A stretch of DNA of 64,000 bases, from assembly GCA_028829895.1 (NCBI GenBank), contig CM054178.1, forward strand, positions 102,166,058 to 102,230,057, in the 5' to 3' direction. Made by a program: the position numbers and the translations under genes. This document shows positions 1-13,900 of this stretch, in pieces. Under the pieces are notes generated by a model that worked only from the letters and a program-made list of their open reading frames with translations, did not search any database and was not told where the DNA came from. Each line of letters opens with the position of its first letter. Positions within the stretch are counted from its first letter, which is position 1. The DNA comes from Sinotaia quadrata. Taxonomy: Eukaryota; Mollusca; Gastropoda; Architaenioglossa; Viviparidae.

Positions 1-590
1 TCCTTGCACTACAAGAATGTCCTTCTTTGTGGTCTGGTCCATGACTTCTTGCAGTTGGTCATAGAAGTCCTCTATTTCTTCATCATTATGATCTGTAGTT
101 GGAGCATAAGCTTGCACAATGGTGATATTGAGTGGGGTTGCCCTCAAGCGTATTGTGATAAGCCTACTGGAGACTGGCTGACAACTCATGACAGTGTTCA
201 TGATGTCTTTGTGTAGACGAGAAATCTGACACCAAGTTCATCATCTCTGTCAGAGTAGTATAGTTTATGGCCTTCGTGCATTGATGTATCCCCAAGATTC
301 TTCTAACGTACTTCACGCAGTCCCAGGATGGTTCAGTGGCATCTGTTCATTTCGTGTGTCAGTTCCTCTAACTTTACAGGCGTTCTTAATGTTATGATGT
401 TCCACATACCAATGCTGATGTTGTTTCTGGCACTGAGTTTTGATGTTGATGATGCACCAGTTGCACACTTAACACCTCTGCCTTGACAGAAGGCACGGTC
501 CTTGTTCCAGGTGACAACTGATCTGATATGGGTTGAGGCAAATTGTCATTACATGTGGTGTGTCTTGGGCAAATGAACCTGAAACAGCTC
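1..590 (-). mobile_element. RTE-like LINE, inverted 5' (endonuclease) part
   Basis: Read on the minus strand, this stretch encodes a broken APE-type endonuclease like those of RTE-type non-LTR retrotransposons. Near 370-420 a start resembling MWNIITLRTPVKLEELTHEM can be read, and near 30-130 a YAPTTDHDDEEIEDFYDQL segment, the usual 'QAYAPT' region of these enzymes. Stops and frame changes interrupt it, so it is dead. Positions 430-590 would be the 5' leader. It points away from the reverse-transcriptase part that starts near 600 and runs off the left window edge. The family call rests on protein motifs and is inference; the exact clade is uncertain. Confidence 0.7.
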
Positions 591-599
591 AACCCTCTC

Positions 600-1620
600 C
601 AGGCTGTTGACCACAGCTGAAACTCCACATTACTAGTGGCTCGCCTTGGTCCTGATCAAAGTCATAGAAAGTGTTTACAGCCAGGCCACCAGCGCAATCT
701 GCTTCAATGGCCAAATAGAAGATTGGCTCAGGACAGCAGTGGGAGTCAGACAAGGCTGCTTGCTTTCGCCTACTCTTCAACATCTTACTTGAAAGAATCA
801 TGACAGATGCTCTGAAAGACCAAGAAGGAAGTGTCAGTATTGGAGGCAGAACAATAATGAACTTACACTTTGCTGATGACATCGATGGCCTTGCAGGAAA
901 TGAGGAGGAACTAGCTCATTTGGTGGCAAAACTGGACATGACAGCTACTGCTTTTGGTATGGAAATCAGTGCACTGAAGACCAAATTGATGATCAACAAC
1001 ACCAGTGGCATCAACACTGACATCATGATTGGTGATCAGAAACTGGAAACTATTAATAATTTCAAGTACTTAGGAGTCATCGTGACAGATGAGGGATCAA
1101 AACCAGAAATACTGTCTAGGATTGTGCTGACAAAAACAGCAATGGCAAGGCTGAAGACAGTTTGGAAAGACAGAAACATGTCAGTCAGCTCAAAGGTCAG
1201 ACTGATGCACTCCTTGATTGTATCCGTGTTTTTATATGCATGTCATGGACCCTCACAGCAGATCTCCAAAAGAGGATTCAAGCTACTGAAATGAGATGCT
1301 TTTGAAGGTTGTTTGGCATTTTGTAAAGAGATCATGTCATGAATGATGAAGTGAGAAAGAGAATTAGACAAGCCATTGGGCCCTACGATGAGCTATTGGC
1401 CAGTGTGAAAATACGCAAAATTAAATATGGGCATGTCACACGATCAACGGGGCTTGCCAAGACAATCATGCAAGGTACTGTGCAAGGAGGACGAAGGAGA
1501 GGAAAACAGAGGAAAAGATGGGAGGATAACATTAGATGATGCACTGAGCCCAAACTGATTGTGACAAGAGCTTCACTCTATCTTGAGCTGGGTGTATGAG
1601 GGCAGCAGAACAGATTTTGT
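600..1620 (+). mobile_element. RTE-like LINE, reverse transcriptase C-terminal part
   Basis: Plus-strand reverse-transcriptase remnant. A VYSQATSAICFNG-like stretch and a GVRQGCLLSP motif lie near 660-780. After a 1-base frame break near 775 comes the catalytic FADD box (HFADDIDGLAGNEEEL, about 870-915). FKYLGVIVTDEGSK lies near 1062-1100. The basic tail GTVQGGRRRGKQRKRWEDN (about 1470-1535) is typical of animal 'endonuclease-reverse transcriptase' LINEs without RNase H. A stop at 1292 and a frame change before 1339 break it further. It lies in the CC2D2A intron downstream of exon 30, antisense to the gene. The exact 3' end is not visible and 1620 is an estimate. Confidence 0.8.
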
Positions 1621-1899
1621 CATATATTCACACTATTTGTCTCATATAGTTCACGCCATCTTGATTTGTGTGTATGAGAGGGCAGCACTCACTTCTGCAC
1701 TAAGAAAGCTATCTCTCTGAAGGAATGTTTGACCCAGCTTCACACAAGACAACTATCACATCCAACTTATAACAATACATATGCAGTGCTTGATACAGCA
1801 TTAAACATGACAGAACATTTAAATTATCTCAAGACATTCACGATGTCTACTACAGCCTGTCACCTGGATAAAATAACATTTAAACAACTCAAGACATAC

Positions 1900-1991
1900 G
1901 TGATGTTTGGTACGGCTTCTTCATTCACCATGTCCTCCAAACGCTTCTGGTGTGAAGCCAGATAAAACCTCATCACCACTTGTTCTCGGAT
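1900..1991 (-). CDS. CC2D2A: CC2D2A exon 30 (last in window)
   Basis: A 92-bp exon, phase 0 to 2, residues 1105-1134: [20 protein letters not shown] then [10 protein letters not shown]. The 'DMV.E..IP' ending matches the family. Donor GTATGT. The next exon is beyond the left edge, past the LINE. Confidence 0.9.
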
Positions 1992-4900
1992 CTAACATTT
2001 AGAAAACAAAAGAAATATAATGATAAACAATGCTATTTAAGTGACTAGAAGATGAATAAGGTCATTTAAGTGATTGAAGTAATGTTGTCTTAGTCAATGT
2101 TGCTTGGAAAAAAAATCCATCCAAAATTATTATCTAAAATTAAAATGCAACTGCAATACTCATCAAAAGATACGGCTCTTTAACTGGTATTGTAGTTAAC
2201 TTATCTTGCTGAGAACAGTGAAAGCAAGCTACTGCAATTTTGCAAAATTCAAACAATCATATGTTTACTTAATTCATCCTAAACTCATTAATATTCAAGT
2301 TAAAACAGATAAATATTATTGACACAATAATACATAATATAATAATACACTGTATCCTGGGTATAATTATGATTTATGATAATAAAGAAAAACTAGAATT
2401 TATAAGCCAGATATAAAAAAGCATGCAACTACCTTCTGAACATATTTGTTGTGAGCAGCTCGTGTAGCTTCCAGATCACTGGTCTGCTTGTGTCGTTCTT
2501 CATCACGCAGTTTCTTCTCATATTCCTGTAGAAAGGAAAATTGTATTTTTGTAATGAAAGTTACACTCAAAGACTTCAAATAAAAAGTATTTCTCCAGAA
2601 ATAAACACAGCAAGTAAAAACATTTGACTATGAATCTTATATCATTACTGTTTGACCTATTTAGTATAATCTACAACCAGTGTATCTAACTGGATCTTTA
2701 AATCCTTAACAATTTTTGTTTCACCTATTCATATAATATTTATTCAATCAGTGTATCTAACTGGATCTTTAAATCCTAAATAAATTTTGTTTCACCTATT
2801 CGTGCAATCTACAATCAGTCTAATTGAAATTTAGAATCCTAAATTAAGTTTTGTTTGACCTATTTGCATGGTCTACAATCAGTCTATCTAACTGAAATTT
2901 AGAATCCTAAATAAGTTTTGTTTGACCTATTTGCATGGTCAACAAACAGTCTATAAAACTGAATTTATGAAAGTGGGGATAAAACAATCTGTAATAAACA
3001 TTTAACAATAAAATTTACCACAAAAGCGTCACGTGGAATTTCTTTTTCAACAGAAGCCACCATTTTGACACTGCGAAATTCAGCTATTTCACGATCTCGC
3101 AGCATTAGCAACTTAAAACGCCTGTTAGCATTCAGCTCTTCTTCTGTGGTAAAATCAAATTCCTCCTGCAATTGTTCCAGACGGAAATGCTCATGTGACT
3201 GCATTTGACTTGCATCTCCATGTGGCTGGAAAAAGGCAACAAAATTAAATAAATAAAATAAATAAGGCATGAAAGTCACATTTTGATAGAAGAAACTAGG
3301 AATAAACAACGTGCAAATCTCCACTCTCAATCACAAAAATAATTTGTATTAAAAAAGACTGAATGGTATAAATGTACTGAGTTTAACTTTTAATTAGAAA
3401 AGAGAAAGTCCTATTTGCTATAATGAGTTAAGTGATAATTTGGTAATATAATTTGCAGAAAGAAACTGAAATAAAGTGAAGCACAACTGCAAACAAATAA
3501 GAAGTGACAACTAACAAGCATTCAATTTCAAAGAACTGCTGAAGTATATTGTATGTAATGCAATACAAGATTGCCCTCAGTAATAATGTTCCAGTTCTAT
3601 CTGAACATTAATATGAAAGATTTATCAACAGGCAAGTATAAACAAATTTACTAACATTCCTGGCATACATTTCATTAATAATTTATTACAGTATCAACAA
3701 AACAATTTTTACTGTCAAGAAAAAAAACACCCTAAGAAAATTGCAACATGTATTAACTCTACAAAGTAAACTTTTAGAATGAAAACTGACATGATTTTTG
3801 GGTGCTGTCAAATGAAGTCCAAAACAACAGCGAGAAAACAATAAATAAACATGGAAATGTGTTGCCTAGCAATTGAGCATATTCCTCAAGCATGAGCAAA
3901 AAACATGAGAGGGTTACTAATTGTATATAAATCCTAAAAAGAGTTTGTTACTGTTAATAAATCCCAAAGAGAGTCTGCTAACTGTAATTAAAGTTTGAAG
4001 TGAGTTTGCTAAATGTTAATAAACCTGAGAGAACGTACTAACTACTACTAAAAAAAAAAAACCAAAACAACCTGGTTAGAGTTTTCTAACTAATAAAATA
4101 CATGGTGAGAGTTTTCTAACTAATAAAAACCTGGTGAGAGTTTGCTAAATTTAGCAGATAACACTCCAGCATGATATTAAAAGAGAGACGATGTTCAGCT
4201 AAGTGTACAAACACCAGCATTAAATACTAAAGTGCTAAGTTTCTAGCTATGTCTGGTTAATATATTTGGTTTCATCCAGTGCTAAGTCACTGGCCAAGTC
4301 TGGTTAATATACTTGTTTCATCTACTACAATGCCTGGATACTATACTTTTGGTTTCATCCAGTATTAAGTCTCTAGCCATGTCTGGATACTATACTACGT
4401 TTCATCCAGTGCTAAGTCACTGGCCATGTCAAGTTGTGCTTTAGTAGGTTTTATCCAGTGCTAAGTCACTGGCTATGTCTGGATGCTATACTTGGTTTCA
4501 TCCAGTGCTAAGTCTCTAGCCATGTCTGGATGCTGTAGTAGGTTTCATCCAGTGCTAAGTCTCTAGCCATGTCTGGATGCTATACTAGATTTCATCCAGT
4601 TCTGTCTCTAGCCATTTTCTTTGTACATTATGGTTCTTGGCCAGCACCTCTGCCTAGACATAAAATTTCTGGGAAGGTCACTGTCCGAAACCATAAACTT
4701 TTCAAAGTACATGTACATGAATAAAGAAAATAATTTCTGAATTAATGTTCATGCCATTCTAACATATTTTTAAAGACAATTAAGTGAGATATGACACTAA
4801 AACACAGCATATTTTCATAGTTTATACAAGTCTTAGCAGCAAAACTCTGTAACATCAACAAATAGCGCAGCAGCATATTTATTTTTATGAAAAGCTGTTA

Positions 4901-7900
4901 GTTTTCTATTATCTTTAAAACAGTAGTTACTTAATGCATAATTAATGCATAGACATTATTATATATATTACTTTGATTTTAAATGTTTACATATTTTAAT
5001 TCAAGGGAGGCAATGAAAGAGAGAGAGAGAGAGAGAGTAAAAGACTGTAAAGCAATGATGTCACTCTGTATTTTTAATGAAAAATTTATGATGAGGGAAG
5101 AATAAGACTGAAAAATGCTGAGATTTTTCTATTAGAAATGCTAGAAAGAATCTACAGCAATATAATATGCTGATATTTAAAAAGAATCTGTTAACTGATA
5201 CTTATCGTTCTGTAATATTAGATGAATGACTGATCTGGCAGAAGCCACCCTTAAACCTAATCCACTATAACTAATTTGTACGTGCTTTGGGGCTTCAAAA
5301 GAATAATTTGATTATAATGAAAGAAAATCCCTTCACCCCCTTTTTACCACACCCATTTAACCTAGAATCAAGAAATGAATGGAAAATAATTGTCTGAAAT
5401 AAGATAATAATTTTTTACCCCTAATAGGTACACAAGGTCAGCATTGGCTGGGTCATTTGGATCAAGGCGCGACTCCTGAAACCATTTGCAGAGCTTATCA
5501 AGATTGACAACTCCGGATGCTCCAATGGCAGCTAATGGATCCATTTTCTTCATTGCACTGAAATAAATTTTGTCTGTATGATTACCAACAATTCTCATTT
5601 CAAACTATGGTCAGCATTTCAGATTTCATAGGCAACAGGTTGAATATGCATAAGCAGCTAAATTTGAAATTGGTTGGTAATTTTCACAGGAAAAAATATC
5701 TATTCACAAGCATCGTTAAAGTAAATCTATTAAAAGTGATAAATTATTCTATTTTATTTTAAATTAATATTCCTACATATTTACTCAAAATAAAACAATC
5801 TAAACTGTAAAACTGCAAAGAGAAATAATACACACTTACTTGAACATATTAGTGACAGCACTTTGTGTGACTGGTGGAACAAGGGGCAGACCATCTTCGC
5901 TGACAGCCCAAGCAACGCTGGCACTAAGGGTGCCAGAAGTCATCAAGGTGACTAGAATGGCACTGGTTGCATCAAATTTAAATGGAACTCCTGTACCAAA
6001 GTAAATATATGCAAGAGAAATTAATTTACGGCTGGGGAGGTGGGGGGAGGACTTGGAACAAAAGGCTTACAATATTTTTCTGTATACTGAAGGGTATATA
6101 TCACTTCATTCAATAAAGCAATTATACACAGAATTATATGGTAAATGTGTGTGTGCGTGCATGTGTGTGTTTGTGATTGTAGACTGTTTTAATAAAATGT
6201 AATGTATAAGAAATGGATATATACCACTGCCAACAGCATCGTGTCCAAAATGAATCTTTTCGTCAGAACTGAAGTCCATTTCCTCCAGCTGTATGCTCTG
6301 AGAAGTGACAGAGGCATCAGGTATTGCAGCATATAGTTCTGCAAGTAACTGGCTGCTCATTCCCAATATTTCATGCACCTACACAGCACAGAACATACTT
6401 TGCACAAAGTGTTTGTTTACAAGCAACTCAGTAGTATTGTCACAGAACATGCTTTACACATGTTTGTTAACAAGCAACCAAGTAGTATTGTCACTAGTTT
6501 TCAGGATGTTTTATTTGTAATTAAAAATATTATCTGAAATAAGTCTATTAATTTAAACTAGTGAAACAAAGAGTACAAACCTACCTGAAACTTGATGCTT
6601 TCTGGCCATTGCACGATCCTCAGATTGTAGATCTGACCAAAATTCACTTTAAAGTCTTGTGAGAGTGGTCTGGAAATTATGGAGTTTATGATTTTAAAAT
6701 TACTTTTCTTAACAGAATCAGATGTTTAAGTGAAATACAATATCAAACTCAATTACCAGGGTTGCAGTGGAAGAATAGATAGAATAGATAGGAAAATAAT
6801 TTTAAAAGTTTTATTAACACAATTATCATAAATTCAGAATAAATGAACCAGACTCAGATTTTTATTTTAATAATTAGAATGGATAGGAATATAATAAACA
6901 AAATGTTTTATAACACAGTTATCATAAATTAAGAATAAATCAAACAGACTTATAGAACAAATGAGGCATGAGTAAAGGTTAACAGAAGTATATGTTACCA
7001 CAGAAGATAGTACCTTTCAAATAAAGCAACCATATAAAGGCTACAAACTATATATAGTCTGCAAAGTTTAAAAAAGATTTTGACCATTTTTAAAAATTTG
7101 AACACTTTACTCAAAATGCATGAAAAAGAAGAAAGGTAAACAAATAGGTTTTAAAAAATAGGTTTTTCAAAGATAAAAAAGACAAAGGTTTTCCAAAAGC
7201 AAACACTTGTACATTTAAAAGAAAATACATTAAAATGATACAGTGACTTGGTCCACAAAATGAGAAAGGAGTTAAAGAAGAATGTACCTCAGAAAGGGGG
7301 CACATTACCCAATTCAAATATACCACAGGAAAAGTCGAATTCCCCTACATTTAGCATCAAAATTGTCTGCTTACTGACTTTACTGACTTATTTACTGATT
7401 GACTCATTACATAACAGTACTGACAAAATACTGTTATCATTGATAACATTTAAAAAGTACATGACTGTTTAAATAATTTAAACAGTGATAAAGAGATATT
7501 TATACCTGATGATTAACAATGCCTTCAATTGAAGACATTAGAGCAGTAAAATTTGTAATGTGCATAGCTAAGAAAATTGCCTTTCAATGAAACAAAAAGA
7601 CCAATTTGTTATTATTTCAAAAGTGACAAAAGGCACTTCAAACACTCAAAATTAAAGGTTAAATGTATCTTATGTATAGAGACATAACAATTCTTTTACT
7701 GTTATGAAGTTTGCGGAGTGTGAGAGATATTTCTGTCACATGCTAGATAAGATGGAATGTCAGACAGTTGAAGGTGAATGATCAAGGTCCGAATGTCATT
7801 TATTCTGATTGATTTTGAGTTGTGAAGTGTTACAAAACAAAGGAAAAAAGAAAAGCAAATGTAAAAATGACAAAATATTTAATTATTATAGAGAAGTGGC

Positions 7901-10900
7901 ATTTCTGATAACTAAATTTTATTGTATTTTGAAGAAAAATGTTGATAACTAAATCTTATTGTAATTTGAAGAAAATTGTTGACTGCATCAGCTTAAATAT
8001 ACTTACCGAGTTCCTGTACGAGAAACTTCTTTGTTATTAAACAAAATTTTAATAAACAATTTGCATTTTGAAACATCTTCTCTTCTCAGCTGCTCTCCTC
8101 TAGAATTAAAAGAAAAACAAAAAATAAAAAAAAATAAAATTAAAAGATACAAAAAAAAACCCAATAAAAACTTAAAAAGTAATGCAAAAAGGATGGAGTA
8201 CAAAACAATAATACTTTTTTATCACTAAAATTTATTTAAATTTCTTACTATTTTTTTCCCCTTCAAATGGTAGCAAGTTATTCAATAGCAAATAAAATAA
8301 AATAATTAAACTGATCTTCAAGTTTGTGTCTCATGTTTCCAAGGCAAAGAGCATCAATTTGAGTACAGCAAAATTTGGCACAAGATGGGTGTGAATAAAA
8401 ACAATATGACAAAAGATAGGAAAGATAGGTATCTGTCCACCTTCCCAAGATTCTTGATTATATGATTTATAATTTTTATGCATTTTTGGGGATAAGAGTC
8501 ACTAATAATTGCTTAATTCCTTTTACACTATTTAAAAGCCTCTGTTAACGCTTAAAATGTTGTTGTGGGCCTTTAACTATAATATCTGTGGAAAAGAGAT
8601 TAAATATATATATCTTTAATTTGCCACTTGATGATCAGCTGTGCTGGGTTAAGTGGTTCTCAAACTTACAAAAGCATCAAAGCACATGACAATGAACCAC
8701 AACCATGTTCTACTGCTGCTGACATATGTATTCAAAAGTGGAGGGAATATGTAGAAAAAAACAACAGAAAATCACAGATTTTATGAATATGCCAAACAAT
8801 ACAGGATGCACAGGTCCATTAATCTACATATTACATTTTTTTAAAATCCAACTAAATACCTATGTATATTTTTACATTTTTTACATCTTAGATACTTTTA
8901 TTATTTTTAATATACTCTTACATATGTAAAATGGTGTTCTTTCATTAAAATTTTAATGATCAGTGCATGCTTGTGTGCCTGTATTTTCAATATTAATCCA
9001 CTCCAGAGACCCCATTGTTTCATGAAATATATCATAATGTAAAACCAATGCAATCCATTACAAAGTGAATTTCATATTGTAGAGTGAAATTTATTTTATT
9101 AAGGAGAATCCATCATAAAGCAATTTGTTATCATATAGTGAAACTTATTTTATTATGACAAGTCTATTATACAGTGATTTGTTATCACATTGTGAAACTT
9201 ATTTTATAATGGTGAATCCATCGTAAAGTTATTTGCTGAACTAGTCATAAAACAGGGATCTATATAGCAAGAAAAAATACTGATTATTCTTTGAGTTCTA
9301 TTATTTAAATTAAATTTATAGATAGATGTATAATATTCAACTAGGTTATTTTGTCAAGATTAAAAGATTGTTAGTTGACCATTTATTAGTAAAAACTGTT
9401 CTAAAAAGATACATTCCACAAACAGAATTAAGTAAAACTCTGATAGACCTTTATAACATAAAGAGAAACATTCAAAAGATCTTAAAGTTTTATTGGAAGT
9501 AGTCACGTAATTTAAATTAACTGATCAATGTTATAACAATGATTTCTCTGATGTGATTATCAGCTCAAAGTCCTAGATAATTTATGCATTCATATTTCAA
9601 ATCCAACAGACCTTTCAGAAAGACATTTCCTAAAACCCTGTATTGACTTCCTGGCTAAACTTCAGGCAGACTGAAAACTTAGAAAAAAAGAAAAAGGATA
9701 GATCTCCCATGTTTAATTCATGATTAACATTATCACAAGATGCCCCATGGGATCACCTCCTAAAAACAATCTTGTTAAGTAAGCAACTTTCTAGAGAAAA
9801 AAATCTAGATAGTTATGTGTTTATATGTTTATATGCACCTGAATTCTTGATCATTTTGAGTTTAAGCTGCATGTAAATTTGAAACATTCAAAGAATTACT
9901 TGCAGTAACCAGATCCTACTATGAGTATGAAAGTGGAAGTTATTCCCCTTTGCAGACCACCAGGTGGTATATGCATATGAAACTCCTTTTATTTTTCAAC
10001 TGTAGTTGAGGACAAGTTCAACCCATTATTCTACACTTCACCTACTCAGGGTACCAGATTCAGCTGATACTTATTACTGACTGACATTTAGGTTCACTAA
10101 CAGATGGCCAGTAGCACTCACTTCACCTACTCAAGGTACCAGATTCAGCTGATACTTATTACTGACTGACATTTCAGTTCACTAACAGATGACCAGTAGC
10201 ACTCAGTGACAACATAAATTTAAAAATAAAATTGACACTTTCGATGAAGAAAATGTAGAGAAAATAAGATATGAATTTTAAAGACTAATTCTATTAATTA
10301 TTTTGACTTTAAATATATGACTCTTACTGTTTAATAAATTGCAGAAAACTGATTGACTGGTCTAGTATTTTTGTCTTGATGTCACAGTTAATTCTCATTA
10401 TGCAAAAAGATATTAATTTATTTTACACACTGAACCCACATAGATATTTTAACATTATTTTTGTTGTATGGTCTATACATTCAATTAATCTGTTATGAAA
10501 ATCAGGAGGCTATGAATGAAGGATCCATAGTTCACAGTATCTGTATTTTCTTCAAAAACTTTAGTTCTTTAATTCTTTTTCATTCAACATTTTCTAAATC
10601 TTGTCTATCTTCTCTTCCCTACCTCACATCAGGTATAAATAAATCATAATATTATTTAAGACATAATATAGCACAACATGACACAAAACAGGTTTGAACA
10701 AACCACAATGTAATTCAAGACACTCTGTAAAGCACATTGTGACAAAAAATAGGTTTAAAAAAACAAAATATAATTCAGGACACTCTATAAAGCACAATGT
10801 GACACAAAACACGTTTAAGCAAAGCACAGTATAATTCAAAACAGCTGTGAACAGCACAAGAGAAATGTGAATAAAACACAAGAAGGCACAAGGTATTTGG

Positions 10901-13900
10901 ATACAGAATAACTTACTATAATGAATGAATCTAGCATAAAATGACAAAGAGCACTTGTCAACACAAGAAACAAAACAGATGTGAATCCAACTAAATGTGA
11001 CATAAGCTAATGTGAATAAAGTACATAAAGAAAACTGAACCACCACACAACGACAAAAGATGCTTTTCAAAATACAATTATCTGACACAAGACAGGCATG
11101 AATCCAACTAAAATTGTTATCAGCTAGATATTAATATAACACATAAAGACAAATGTGAAACTATCAAAACCAAATCAGCTAGATGTAAACAGAACACATA
11201 AAGACAACTGTGATTCTATCATACCAAACAGCAAAATACATCTAAATCCAGCAAAGCATGACAGAAGACAAGCCTGACTCCAGTGCCAATATAATGCAAA
11301 GTATACACAAACATAAGGCATTCATAAATATGACATAAGGCATGCAGAAATTGACATAAAGCAGGCATAAAATGAAATGAGTGATTCAGGACTTCACAAG
11401 ACAATAATGGCACAACATTAAAAACAATCAAATATATTTTTTAACACAAGACAGGAGTGAATTAAGTACAACACTAGACAGTCTGCATAATTTAGCACAA
11501 CAAAGCCAGTATAAATTCAACATATCAGATGCCCATAAAGCTCACAACAAAGCCAGTATAAATTCAACATATCAGATGCCCATAAAGCTCACAACAAGGC
11601 CAGTATAAATTCAACATATCAGATGCCCATAAAGCTCACAACAAGGCCAGTATAAATTCAACATATCAGATGCCCATAAAGCTCACAACACAGCAGAACA
11701 TATAATAAAAGAGGAGAGTTTCCGAACCAAAATAACAAAAAAGCACACAATGACAGGTATGAACCCAAAATAAAAAGCTTAAATCAAGCATTGATAAAGA
11801 TTAAAATTTAACAAGACAAATGTAAACAAGTACAAAATTAGACATTGCTTGTCAAGATTATCTTAAAGGTCAAGCCAACTAAATAAGCAATGGAAATATT
11901 TTGCATTAATGACTGTATGCCTACATACATCAAACCTGTAGGTGCCCTTTCAAATAGTTTTCCACTGTCCAAACAATACAAATTACCAAAACAAATACAG
12001 TTTACAATATGTGCAACAAATAACAGCACTTTGCATCAAATGTCTGAATGAGTGGAAACTATGGATGAACTCAAAACTAGAAGTTAGTAACTCAAGAAAA
12101 GCAAAATGGCAAATGAGTCAATTTCATTCAATTTTAATTATTTCAATTTCAAAATAAATAAAATGCAATAATGTTGCTAATAACACATCTGTCATTTTAT
12201 GCATTACATGTCAGACACTGAATAAAATATGAACTAAAAATAAATCAAAGGACTGATAGGTTGATGATGCTGAGGATCTAAGTTTCATTCAACTGCCATT
12301 AACTACTGGCCAACCTTGGGCATCCCGATGAAGGGGTGATTGTGGCTGATTCGGTCAGCTCTGGAAACAGCTTAGGCTCACCTGTTGAGATTATATAAAG
12401 AATAAATAATGCTTTTCACTCAGTGTGTACAGTGTGTACAGTGTGTTTAAAAACAAATGTAACCCATATATAATGTATACACATATTAGTGAAAATATAA
12501 TAATTATTATTATTAGTGAAATATCAAATGAAACATTGAGAAATGTGTTTGATAACATGATGCACTGAATACATTTATGTGCACAGCATAATGCTAACAT
12601 ATTCAAAAAATATTTTTAATTTACTAATAGAACTGCTCTTCTTATGTGTTGCATTTCTTTATGAGCACCCTGTATAAAGAGCACATGACAAAGCTGGTAT
12701 ATGTTTATTAAATATATTTAAAGAAACTGCACTTAAATTTCACCCCTTGCATTGATTAATCATTAAATGTTTAATTAATATTTATGAAAGACAGGTCAAA
12801 TGGACTGAATTAATTAATTTTATTTTATTTAAAAGTCTTGGCACTGGAGTCAGGCTTGTCTTCTGTCTTGCTTTGCTGGATTTAGATGTATTTTGCTGTT
12901 TGGTATGATAGAATCACAGTTGTCTTTATGTGTTCTGTTTACATCTAGCTGATTTGGTTTTGATAGTTTCACATTTGTCTTTATGTGTTATATTAATATC
13001 TAGCTGATAACAATTTTAGTTGGATTCATGCCTGTCTTGTGTCAGATAATTGTATTTTGAAAAGCATCTTTTGTCGTTGTGTGGTGGTTCAGTTTTCTTT
13101 ATGTACTTTATTCACATTAGCTTATGTCACATTTAGTTGGATTCACATCTGTTTTGTTTCTTGTGTTGACAGGTGTCTTTTGTCACCTATAAAATATGCT
13201 AGATTCATTCATTATATAAAAAGTCTAACTCCAGTTCTGATGAATCAGATATAACAATGACTGCAAATATTTACAAGGGTAGATAAACAATGACTTAAAA
13301 TATTATTCATAAGGGTAGATAATGATTTTAAATATTATTTATAAGAGTAGATTAAGAATGATTTCATATATTTCAAAGAGAAGTATAGCATACCAGGCCG
13401 CCGTCGAATGTTCATGTACTTTGCCTTGATCTGTTCACGAGTTGCAGCCCGATCAAACTCCTCTGGCATTTCAGGCTTAGGTAAGTCCTGCTCATTGACA
13501 ATCTCCTGGTATTTTTCTCTCTCACTCTTTACAAAGGAAACAAAGAAATTAAAGTGTCTAAATTGTTAGAAACAAAATAAAAAAAGGAGTTAGACCTCTT
13601 TTGAAATTTATAATATGAAATAAGACAACCCTTAGTTCCAAAAGCACTCAAGATGTACTGCAAATCCAACATACAAAAAAATATGACTTGCAATTTTATT
13701 TTTCCCTCAAACTACAATATGCTACATTCTTGCTTAATACATCGTGATATTATATACAGTTGGTAAGATTGTTATAGTTTGAATGTTTGTTTGACTACAT
13801 AGCAAAATCTTATTAATTGGTGGGAATGCTATGAATCAGCTGTTGGCCAGACTACAAAACAGTACTATTTACAGTCAAAAGGAATGTGACCATATATAGA

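Noticed and set aside
10624..11088. A 154-codon minus frame, with a matching plus frame at 13039-13254
   Set aside because: They coincide with tandem and inverted repeats; the sequence identity is that of the DNA arms, with no protein family.
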